The notes under the pieces were generated by a model, which did not search any database, was not told the DNA's origin, and saw only the letters and a list, made by a program, of their open reading frames with translations. This document shows positions 1 to 6,123 of a stretch of 20,715 nt of DNA, in pieces. Origin of the DNA: JBCBEX01 sp038528235. Lineage in GTDB: Bacteria > Bacteroidota > Rhodothermia > Rhodothermales > Rubricoccaceae. Each line of letters starts with the position of its first letter. Positions within the stretch are counted from its first letter, which is position 1. The stretch spans positions 1 to 20,715 of the forward strand of contig JBCBEX010000079.1 in the NCBI GenBank assembly GCA_038528235.1, read 5' to 3'. The position numbers and the translations under genes are program-made.

Positions 1-824
1 AGCGTGCCGACGGCGTCCCGCTCTCGGCCACGCTCTACCTCCCGCCCGGCTACGATGCCGAGCGCGACGGTCCGCTCCCGACGCTCGTGTGGGCCTACCC
101 GCGTGAGTACAAGTCCGCCAGCGCCGCCGGGCAGCGCTCCGACTCGCCCTACCAGTTCACCCGCGTGAGCTATTGGGGCGCAGTGCCCTACGTCACGCGC
201 GGCTACGCCGTCCTCGACAACGCGGCCTTCCCGATCGTCGGAGAGGGCGAGGCCGAGCCCAACGACAGCTTCCGCGAGCAGCTCGTGATGAACGGGGCTG
301 CCGTGATCGCGGAGGGCGTCCGTCGCGGCGTGGTGGATCCAGAGCGCGTAGCCGTTGGAGGGCACTCATATGGGGCGTTTATGACGGCCAACCTGCTCGC
401 CCATTCGGACCTCTTCCGCGCGGGCATCGCCCGGAGCGGGGCCTACAACCGCACGCTGACGCCCTTCGGCTTCCAGCGCGAGGAGCGGACCTACTGGCAG
501 GCTCCCGACCTCTACGCGTACATGAGCCCGTTCATGCACGCCGAGAAGATCAACGAGCCGATCCTGCTCATCCACGGGCAGGCCGACAACAACCCGGGCA
601 CGTTCACGCTCCAGAGCGAGCGGCTCTACGGCGCGCTCAACGGCCTCGGCGGCATCACGCGCCTCGTGCTGCTCCCCGCCGAGAGCCACGGCTACCGCTC
701 CCGCGAGTCGATCCTCCACATGCTCTGGGAGCAGGACCAGTGGCTCGACACCTACGTGAAGCAGGCCGAGGTCACGATGAGCGCGCCAATGGAAGCTGAG
801 GAAGACGGCGCAGAGAAGCCATAG
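1..824 (+). CDS. S9 family peptidase (S9D, glutamyl endopeptidase-like), C-terminal part
   Basis: The open frame runs from the window edge (first full codon at position 3), so the true start and any N-terminal beta-propeller lie upstream; the GTG at 87 is not the start. What remains is an alpha/beta-hydrolase catalytic domain of prolyl-oligopeptidase type. The triad is visible: nucleophile Ser in GGHSYGAFM (Ser codon at 366), Asp in HGQADNNPGT, and His in ESHGY near the end. The runs ARSGAYNRTLTPFGFQ and MSPFM are what I recall from the S9D glutamyl endopeptidases, including the plant chloroplast enzyme CGEP. Such enzymes cleave peptides after Glu and, in bacteria, are usually secreted or periplasmic; the N-terminus that would show export is outside the window. 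A short acidic tail (EAEEDGAEKP) follows the domain. The family call is firm, the subfamily probable. Confidence 0.93.
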   Translation, partial: RADGVPLSATLYLPPGYDAERDGPLPTLVWAYPREYKSASAAGQRSDSPYQFTRVSYWGAVPYVTRGYAVLDNAAFPIVGEGEAEPNDSFREQLVMNGAAVIAEGVRRGVVDPERVAVGGHSYGAFMTANLLAHSDLFRAGIARSGAYNRTLTPFGFQREERTYWQAPDLYAYMSPFMHAEKINEPILLIHGQADNNPGTFTLQSERLYGALNGLGGITRLVLLPAESHGYRSRESILHMLWEQDQWLDTYVKQAEVTMSAPMEAEEDGAEKP

Positions 825-871
825 CGACCCACAGCCACACCTCACCGTTTCGCGTCAGAAGCTCCATCCTG

Positions 872-956
872 GTCATCCCCGACCTGATCGGGGATCCATG
901 CCATGCTACGTGCCAGTACGATGCACCGTATGGATCCCCGCATTCGCGGGGATGAC
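872..956. repeat. 85-bp palindromic intergenic repeat with two hairpins
   Basis: The ends are inverted copies: GTCATCCCC at 872-880 and GGGGATGAC at 948-956. Just inside, GGGATCCA (891-898) mirrors TGGATCCC (931-938). Each half also folds alone: CCCC-gacctgatc-GGGG at 877-893 and CCCCG-cattcg-CGGGG around 936-951. GTCATCCCCG...CGGGGATCCA units of this type occur dispersed between genes in many bacterial genomes. It could act as a transcription terminator or mRNA stabiliser for the peptidase gene, or be a miniature mobile or REP-like element. No target-site duplication is obvious. Confidence 0.75.
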
Positions 957-1010
957 TGTTTTCTTCCTCGTCACGCTCGGCAGCTTGCTCATGCCGCGAT
1001 GCTGACTTTT

Positions 1011-1199
1011 TCACACGACGACAAAACCAAGCGACTCGGTATCCTCCTCCACTTCTAGGCACAGCTCGATGGCCTCCCTGATTCGCTCCATCAGCGTATC
1101 CAGCGAACGCGCCTGGGTGTGACAGGCAGGCAAGCTCTGTACGGAGGCGACGTAATTCCTCTCTTGATCCCGCTAGGTAACAACGTTGAAGTCACGCAG
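1011..1199 (-). pseudogene. HicB-like antitoxin remnant (start codon lost, internal TAG)
   Basis: Read on the minus strand, this frame gives LRDFNVVT, a TAG stop (1173-1175), then RDQERNYVASVQSLPACH, TQARSLDTLMERIREAIEL and CLEVEEDTESLGFVVV before a TGA at 1011. That is the HicB/UPF0150 pattern (YVASVPxLPGCHTQ, then IREAIELYLE), the antitoxin that neutralises the HicA RNase in type II toxin-antitoxin systems. Where HicB proteins usually begin M-R-x-F there is CTG (1197-1199), preceded by a purine-rich gaagga. So the gene appears spoiled twice: ATG to CTG, and a sense codon to TAG. No HicA gene is visible beside it. It is most likely a decayed orphan antitoxin; a sequencing error at the TAG cannot be excluded. 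Confidence 0.7.
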
Positions 1200-1265
1200 A
1201 GCAGGCGTCCTTCGTCAACTTGCAGCGGCCGGTCATACGGCACCCTGTCATACAGGTAGTAACTA

Positions 1266-1763
1266 CTATGCGGTTATAGATACAATAGCTACCGCCAATT
1301 CGGCATCAATCGGGCGCTGGAACTCCCGTTCCATGAAGTCGAACATGCCTGGCGTGACCTCAAAGGAGAAGGTCTCGCCTCGCTCTACATTCCGGGCGAG
1401 GACGCGAGCTTTGCGGACAGCGTGAGGTGCGTCAACGAAGTGTAACTGAGAGGGAAGTGCGCAGGATCGGGCCAACTCGGAGAACTCGGTGCGGCTGGCG
1501 ACTTTCATAAAACCGAGGTCCAAGACCACGCTTCCGCCAGTCTGAGCGAACTCCGAAGCGGTCGCCCAAATCAGCTTCTCACAGCGCCCGACACGCTCCA
1601 TGATCCAAGCGAAATTGAGCGGCTTCGGCAAGTCAGGACCGTAGAGCCGGTGCATCCACTCGTCAATCGAGAAGTGGACGGCATGGAGTTCCGCCGCGAG
1701 GCGGCGCGAGTACGTGGTCTTTCCAGCACCCTGAGGTCCGAAGACGATGTGAACCGTACCCAT
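1266..1763 (-). CDS. Small P-loop kinase-like ATPase (AAA_33 / zeta-toxin-like)
   Basis: The 165-residue protein begins with a Walker A loop, GPQGAGKTT (residues 9-17). A SIDEW segment (32-36) sits where small-molecule kinases of this fold place the catalytic Asp, and VVLDLGF (about residues 79-85) is a Walker B-like strand. An Arg-rich lid follows, RKARVLARNVERG (about 117-129), typical of the predicted-kinase family COG4639/AAA_33. Members phosphorylate small molecules, antibiotics, sugars or nucleotides; the substrate here cannot be read from sequence. The ATG at 1763 lies just upstream of the P-loop and suits the family. It sits alone between non-coding tracts and next to the HicB remnant, in a stretch that looks accessory. 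A ligand kinase is the most likely identity; a toxin role is possible but not supported. Confidence 0.75.
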   Translation of the reverse strand: MGTVHIVFGPQGAGKTTYSRRLAAELHAVHFSIDEWMHRLYGPDLPKPLNFAWIMERVGRCEKLIWATASEFAQTGGSVVLDLGFMKVASRTEFSELARSCALPSQLHFVDAPHAVRKARVLARNVERGETFSFEVTPGMFDFMEREFQRPIDAELAVAIVSITA

Positions 1764-1961
1764 TGGCTTCAGACCGGATGAAATGGGGAAGGCACTTAAG
1801 AGTCCAGTAGAACTGCGTGGCGCTTCAACCTGGCTGGGCGGCGCAAGCGGTGAATGAAGGCAAAGTAGACGCGATAGTGGTTAGAGGCAGAGCCGTGAAG
1901 ACCCGCGTCGGCCTGCGAGCGCTGGTTATGCTGCACAAGCTCCGGGGTAAAAGTAGTGCCG
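1764..1961. other. Non-coding stretch with possible degenerate attC-like site
   Basis: About 200 bases with no convincing gene. On the minus strand, GCATAAC (revcomp of 1925-1931) is followed by CAGCGCTCGCAG and GCCGACGC, resembling the first half of an integron attC site (R box RYYYAAC, then an L box with AGCCGAC). The candidate second half, CCGCCCAGCCAGGTTGAAGC near 1816-1850, matches the consensus poorly (GTTGAAG instead of GTTRRRY). A related 30-base block lies at 1214-1243. The attC reading is tentative. Confidence 0.25.
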
Positions 1962-2186
1962 CTACAGCCCGTCGAAAATGGCTTCAATAAATCGCCCGAA
2001 GAATCGGCCGACGGCCTTCCCCACACCCTCCCCGACGACCTTGCCGGTGGCAGTGGCAGCGACATCGGTCACTGCACTCCGGAGCGAGCAGTCGCCATCC
2101 GTGGAAAGACCAGTTCCCTGCGCTGCCTCGTCACTCGAGTCTGCGTCGTTCTCCACCGAAGTATTAGGGTGATACGGACGCGGCAT
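1962..2186 (-). CDS. Small glycine-rich hypothetical protein
   Basis: The 74-residue ORF has an Asp/Ser-rich N-terminal half and a C-terminal half with regularly spaced small residues (VTDVAATATGKVVGEG, then VGKAVGRFFGRFIEAIF). This could form a glycine-zipper or amphipathic membrane-seeking helix. The start at ATG 2184-2186 has only a weak upstream AGG. I do not recognise a family. In favour of coding are the low-complexity but protein-like helical C-terminus and the same orientation as its neighbours. Against are its length, competing frames on the other strand, and the lack of a clear ribosome site. It could be a small membrane-active or toxin-like peptide, or a chance ORF. Confidence 0.4.
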   Translation of the reverse strand: MPRPYHPNTSVENDADSSDEAAQGTGLSTDGDCSLRSAVTDVAATATGKVVGEGVGKAVGRFFGRFIEAIFDGL

Positions 2187-2285
2187 GGCCTATGACTTGG
2201 TATCGTCTGGACACTTGGTACGCATCCTGAAGTCCATCTCAAACAACAGGGGTAGCGTAGTTCTTGACAGGTCTTCCGCTGCTCT

Positions 2286-3680
2286 CTACGCCGCGGCTTC
2301 GGCCAGTTCCTCGTCAAGGTTGTACTTCTTGCGCTTCTCCCAGAGCGTCTTCTTCGAGATGCCCAAGAGGCGGGCCACGTCGGCGTAGGACGAGTTCGAG
2401 CGGACGGTGAGGATGTGGCGGATGTACTCGTGCTCGAGGTCTTCGAGCGAGCCGCCTGAGCGGAAGCGGAAGTAGCCGTCGGCGTCGTCCGTGTCGAGGC
2501 CGTCGGCCTTGAGCAGGATGAGGTCCTTGGCCTCGATCTTCGGCCCTTGCGTAAAGATCATCGCGCGTTCGAGCACGTTGCGCAATTCGCGCACGTTGCC
2601 GGGCCAGTCGTGGGCGAGCAGCTTCTCCTCGGCCTCCGTCGTGAAGCCTTCGATCTCCTTGTTGAAGTCCTTCGCGAAGCCCTTCACGATCTCGCGCGCG
2701 ATCATGAGCAGGTCGCGGCCCATCGTGCGGAGCGCGGGGAGCTTGATCGAGACGACATTGATCCGGAAGAAGAGGTCTTTGCGGAACTCCTTTTCGGCGA
2801 TGCGCTCTTCGAGGGCGGCGTTGGTGGCGCAGATGATGCGCGTCGACACCTTGATGTCATCCACCCCACCGAGGCGGCGGAAGGTGCGGCTCTCCAGGAA
2901 GCTGAGGAGCTTCGCCTGCAGCGGGAGGCTCATCGAGTCGATCTCGTCCAGGAAGAGCGTGCCGCCGTCGGCGATTTCCAGGAGGCCCGGCTTCGCGGCG
3001 CGGGCGTCCGTGAAGGCACCCTTCTCATAGCCAAACAGCTCCGATTCGAGGAGGTTGTCCGGCAGCGCGGCGCAGTTGATCTCGACGAAGCGGCCCCCGC
3101 TCCACCGCGAGGTGTAGTGGATCGTTTTGGCGATCAGGTTCTTGCCGGTCCCCGTCTCACCGCGCACCAGGACGATCGTGTTCGGGATGTCCTTCAGCGT
3201 GTCGATGGTGTCGCGCACGCGCTGGATCTCGTCGGACTTGCCGAGGATCTTGTTCGCCGAGTGCTTCTTGCGGCGCTGCGTGCGGATCTCCTTGAGCTCG
3301 TTCTTGTCGCCGTAGAGGTCGAGCGCCTTCGCGAGAAGGGCGCGCATCTCTTCGAGGTTGACCGGCTTCGAGAGGTAGTGGAACGCCCCCAGCCGCATCG
3401 CCTCGACGGCCGTCGTCACCGACGACTGCGCCGTGATGATGATCACCGGCAGCGCGAGGTTGCGGTCACGGAGTTCGTCGAGCAGCTTAATGCCGGTGAT
3501 GTCCGGCATGTGGAGGTCGGCCAGGATGACATCCGGCACCTTACCGTCGTCGATCTCGTCGAGGACCGTGGTGGCGCTGGTGAAGGAGGTCGCGTTGTAG
3601 CCGTCGCGGTTCAAGACCGTGGCGAAGAGTTCGCCGATCTTGGGGTCATCGTCCACGATGAAAATGCGCTTCTTGCTCAT
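2286..3680 (-). CDS. NtrC-family sigma-54-dependent response regulator
   Basis: This 464-residue protein has three modules. The receiver (about 1-120) has acidic D10-D12, phospho-acceptor D55 in VILADLHMPD, T83 and K105. The AAA+ domain (about 144-390) has Walker A GETGTGK at 174-180, Walker B TLFLDE at 241-246, and an arginine-finger region FRKDLFFRI near 299-307. A Fis-type helix-turn-helix (about 416-456, ADVARLLGISKKTLWEKRKK) closes it. It should open sigma-54 promoters when phosphorylated. The sigma-54 contact loop reads GAFTDA (221-226) instead of the usual GAFTGA. No histidine kinase is adjacent, so the partner lies elsewhere. The lipid kinase gene lies 66 bp upstream on the same strand and may be cotranscribed. 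Confidence 0.96.
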   Translation of the reverse strand: MSKKRIFIVDDDPKIGELFATVLNRDGYNATSFTSATTVLDEIDDGKVPDVILADLHMPDITGIKLLDELRDRNLALPVIIITAQSSVTTAVEAMRLGAFHYLSKPVNLEEMRALLAKALDLYGDKNELKEIRTQRRKKHSANKILGKSDEIQRVRDTIDTLKDIPNTIVLVRGETGTGKNLIAKTIHYTSRWSGGRFVEINCAALPDNLLESELFGYEKGAFTDARAAKPGLLEIADGGTLFLDEIDSMSLPLQAKLLSFLESRTFRRLGGVDDIKVSTRIICATNAALEERIAEKEFRKDLFFRINVVSIKLPALRTMGRDLLMIAREIVKGFAKDFNKEIEGFTTEAEEKLLAHDWPGNVRELRNVLERAMIFTQGPKIEAKDLILLKADGLDTDDADGYFRFRSGGSLEDLEHEYIRHILTVRSNSSYADVARLLGISKKTLWEKRKKYNLDEELAEAAA

Positions 3681-3746
3681 TGGAAGCAGAGGGCGTGAGT
3701 TGGAGGGATGGTGTGGACGGTGGTGTGAGTGGTGGAGGCTGCGCGC

Positions 3747-4694
3747 TCAGGGACGCAGCACGGACAGGGCTCCCGGCTCGATGGTGGTGGTAAGCCGGAG
3801 GGCGCTGGTGGTCAGAATCTCGCCGTCCGCGTGAATGGGCAGCGGGGATTCGGAAACGAGGGTGACGGAGGTGACGCGGTCGAGCGTAACCTCCTCGGCG
3901 GTCGTGTGTTTGCCGCGCATCGCGCGGGGCAGGAGTTGGAGCGCACGGCCCGCGGTGACGCCGCGCAGCACGCAGAGGTTGAGGAGCCCGTCGTCGGGCT
4001 GGGCATCTGGGGTAAGGCGAAAGCCCCCTCCCACCGACCAGCCATTGCCGATGGCGAGCAAGAACAGGGGGCCATCGAACCACGGCGATGGCGAAACTGG
4101 AAGCTCCTCTGTGCCTGCTAGGACGGCAGCGTGCTCCGTGGCCGTAACGCGGACGCTCGGGTTGGTCCACGAGCGAAGCCCCTTGAAGACGCCGGCGAGG
4201 TAGGCCGCCTGCCCGGGAAGCTGTTTGTAGCGCTCGGCCAGAACTGCCACGCGTGCATCGAAACCGATACCGATGGCGTTCACAAAGAGGCGCTCCCGCG
4301 TAGAGCCATCCACATTCGTCCAGCCGACACGCCCTACATCGGTTGTTTTGGGCTGGAGGAAGGGCAACATCCGCAGGGCTTCGTCCAATTTAGTAGGCAG
4401 ACCCAGAGAGCGAACGTAGTCGTTGCCCGTGCCGATGGGGACGATGCCAAGGGCCGCCCCCGAGCTCAAAAGTCCTGTGGCAACTTCCTGGATGGTACCG
4501 TCGCCGCCAACCGCAACGACGCGGTGTCCAGGTCGGCCTGCCTCCTGCGCCAGTGCGGTGGCATGGCCGGTCCGATTCGTCAATTTCACCTCAAACGCCA
4601 AACCGAGGCGGTTGGCGAGTTCGCTGAGCCGGCCACGAAGCCGACCGGCCCGCCCATGGGCGGCAGCTGGATTGAGGATGAATGTGTACGACAT
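3747..4694 (-). CDS. YegS/BmrU-family lipid kinase (diacylglycerol kinase catalytic domain)
   Basis: I place the start at ATG 4692-4694, giving 315 residues beginning MSYTFILNPAAAHGRAG, the family's usual opening. The frame stays open to 5222, but that extension is Arg/Ser-rich, shows no domain and would overlap the permease gene. Signature motifs: phosphate-binding NPAAAHGRAG (8-17), GGDGTIQEV (63-71) and PIGTGNDYVR (86-95). These define the DAGK catalytic fold shared with YegS, DgkB and sphingosine kinases. The enzyme transfers phosphate from ATP to a lipid such as diacylglycerol, at the inner face of the cytoplasmic membrane. The exact lipid is not determinable here. The NtrC-type gene follows 66 bp downstream. 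Confidence 0.94.
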   Translation of the reverse strand: MSYTFILNPAAAHGRAGRLRGRLSELANRLGLAFEVKLTNRTGHATALAQEAGRPGHRVVAVGGDGTIQEVATGLLSSGAALGIVPIGTGNDYVRSLGLPTKLDEALRMLPFLQPKTTDVGRVGWTNVDGSTRERLFVNAIGIGFDARVAVLAERYKQLPGQAAYLAGVFKGLRSWTNPSVRVTATEHAAVLAGTEELPVSPSPWFDGPLFLLAIGNGWSVGGGFRLTPDAQPDDGLLNLCVLRGVTAGRALQLLPRAMRGKHTTAEEVTLDRVTSVTLVSESPLPIHADGEILTTSALRLTTTIEPGALSVLRP

Positions 4695-5083
4695 ACGGGG
4701 TGAAGGGGGCGTCGCCGGGTGATTTGGGAGGGATGGAGAGAGCAAATCGTAGCTCCGGTGGCGCAACCCGTTACATAAAGTAAGCACATCTATCGGTGAA
4801 AACGAAATCCTGTTCCAACTTTTTTCTATTCGAATGGTCAACGATGTGCACCATCGTGAACACCTAAACGCTGTGCTGACAGGAGTACCCCCTCTCACAC
4901 GGGCTGTCTGCCCTCTCGCTAGATTGCTGCACCGTATGCTTTTCGCCCCACGCCCCCTGCACACCCCGTGTCGATCCTGTTCCTCGCACTGCCACACGCC
5001 GGTCTCATACTCCCCCTCCCGGGCCTTGCAGTGTTCGGTAGACCTGGGTCGCAGACCGGGCGTGCGCTGAACGAAGAACGACT
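4695..5083. other. Divergent intergenic region between lipid kinase and FecCD permease
   Basis: 389 bases with an AT-richer core (about 4775-4840) unlike its surroundings. It should hold the promoters of both neighbours. Toward the kinase (−), the revcomp of 4743-4751 reads TACGATTTG, one base longer than the Bacteroidota −7 box TAnnTTTG. Toward the permease lies the inverted repeat at 4841-4857. A 39-codon ORF (4968-5087, +) ends across the permease start. No RNA gene is recognisable. Confidence 0.5.
4841..4857. promoter_or_regulatory. Inverted repeat ACGATG-N5-CATCGT, possible operator
   Basis: Perfect 6-bp arms, ACGATG at 4841-4846 and CATCGT at 4852-4857, flank TGCAC. It lies next to an AT-rich segment and about 230 bp upstream of the permease start, in the right kind of place for a repressor site. 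No regulator can be named from the motif. Confidence 0.35.
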
Positions 5084-6109
5084 GTGAACCGGCTCGCTTG
5101 GGGACTCGCGCTCGGCGTCGCACTACTGCTGGCAGCGCTTGCGGGGTTGCTCTTCGGCAGCGTACGCGTAGCCCCAGCCGTCGTGGTGGAGGTGATCGCG
5201 GCCCGGTTGACGGGCGTAACACCCTCAGACTCCACGGCCTCGACGATTATCTGGTCGCTGCGCCTCCCTCGCGTGGTCCTCGCCTTTGCTGTCGGCGGAG
5301 GCCTCGCTGTCGTCGGGGTCGGGATGCAAGCGCTCGTGCGTAACCCACTGGCCGAACCTTACCTACTCGGCGTGTCGAGCGGCGCGAGCGCCGGGGCGTC
5401 GCTGTTCTACCTCGGGTTTCTGCCCCCCCTGCTGAGCACCGCACTGAGCCTCCCTCTGGCCGCCTTTCTCGGCGCCCTGATTGCGATGGTGCTGGTGGTG
5501 CTCGTCGCACGGGAGGGCTCCTACCTTCCGACGGCTCGTCTCCTGCTCGCAGGCGTGGCGCTCTCGGCCTTGTTCGCCGCAGTGACAGCATTCGTGACGT
5601 TCGCCTCTCCCGACGCCGACCGGATGCGCGCGGTGCTGTTTTGGCTCCTCGGCTCGTTCTCCGGAGCCCAGTGGGCCACGCTCTGGCTTCCGCTCGGCAC
5701 CGCGCTGGGCGGTACCGCCCTCCTCTGGTTGGTAGCGCGCCCCCTCGACGCGTTGCTCACGGGCGAAGACGCAGCCCGCGCGCTCGGCGTGCCTATCGAG
5801 GGGCTTAAGTGGGGACTGATCGTCTGGAGCGCCTTGGTGACCGGCGTACTCGTGGCCGCAGCGGGGGTGGTTGGATTCGTTGGGCTGATTGTGCCGCACG
5901 CGGTGCGTTTTGTCGTGGGCGTGAGCCACCGGCGCGTGGTGCCGGTTGCTTTCCTAGTCGGCGGGACGTTCCTGATCCTCGCCGATCTCGCTGCGCGAAC
6001 CGTCCTGGCCTACCAAGAGCTTCCTGTCGGCGTCCTGACTGCGATTTGCGGCGTGCCGTTCTTCCTCTGGCTGCTGCGGCGCGCCAGACCGTCGGCAGCC
6101 TCCGCGTGA
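5084..6109 (+). CDS. FecCD/BtuC-family ABC transporter permease
   Basis: This 341-residue, highly hydrophobic protein should have about ten membrane helices. Family signatures are present: SLRLPRVVLA (about 58-67), the run MQALVRNPLAEPYLLGVSSG (81-100), GLIVPHAVRF near 270, and a C-terminal ELPVGVLTAICGVPFFLWLL segment. It forms the membrane channel of importers that bring iron-siderophore, haem or cobalamin across the cytoplasmic membrane, with a periplasmic binding protein and an ATPase. Neither partner gene is next to it; the next gene is convergent. The start is GTG at 5084-5086, immediately before the first helix; the TGA of a 39-codon upstream ORF overlaps it as GTGA. Substrate is unknown. 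Confidence 0.94.
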   Translation: MNRLAWGLALGVALLLAALAGLLFGSVRVAPAVVVEVIAARLTGVTPSDSTASTIIWSLRLPRVVLAFAVGGGLAVVGVGMQALVRNPLAEPYLLGVSSGASAGASLFYLGFLPPLLSTALSLPLAAFLGALIAMVLVVLVAREGSYLPTARLLLAGVALSALFAAVTAFVTFASPDADRMRAVLFWLLGSFSGAQWATLWLPLGTALGGTALLWLVARPLDALLTGEDAARALGVPIEGLKWGLIVWSALVTGVLVAAAGVVGFVGLIVPHAVRFVVGVSHRRVVPVAFLVGGTFLILADLAARTVLAYQELPVGVLTAICGVPFFLWLLRRARPSAASA

Positions 6110-6123
6110 AGCCGCCCGTCTAC

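Noticed and set aside
1200..1265. A hicA toxin gene next to the HicB remnant
   Set aside because: Neither strand encodes the HicA signature (GSHHxF) in this short space or nearby.
2547..3698. 383-codon plus-strand ORF opposite the NtrC-type gene
   Set aside because: It is an antisense shadow of a GC-rich gene with clear domains on the other strand; its translation is Arg/Glu/Val-rich without any motif.
4790..5080. Cobalamin riboswitch before the FecCD permease
   Set aside because: GGTGAAAAC near 4796 and a GTCGCAGACCGGGC-like box near 5049 look partly right. They are too far apart, the intervening core does not fit, and the box mismatches the B12 consensus at several positions. An Rfam covariance search would decide.
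4695..5222. N-terminal extension of the lipid kinase frame back to 5222
   Set aside because: The extension has no domain, is Arg/Ser/Pro-rich and overlaps the permease gene; the family's standard N-terminus begins at 4694.
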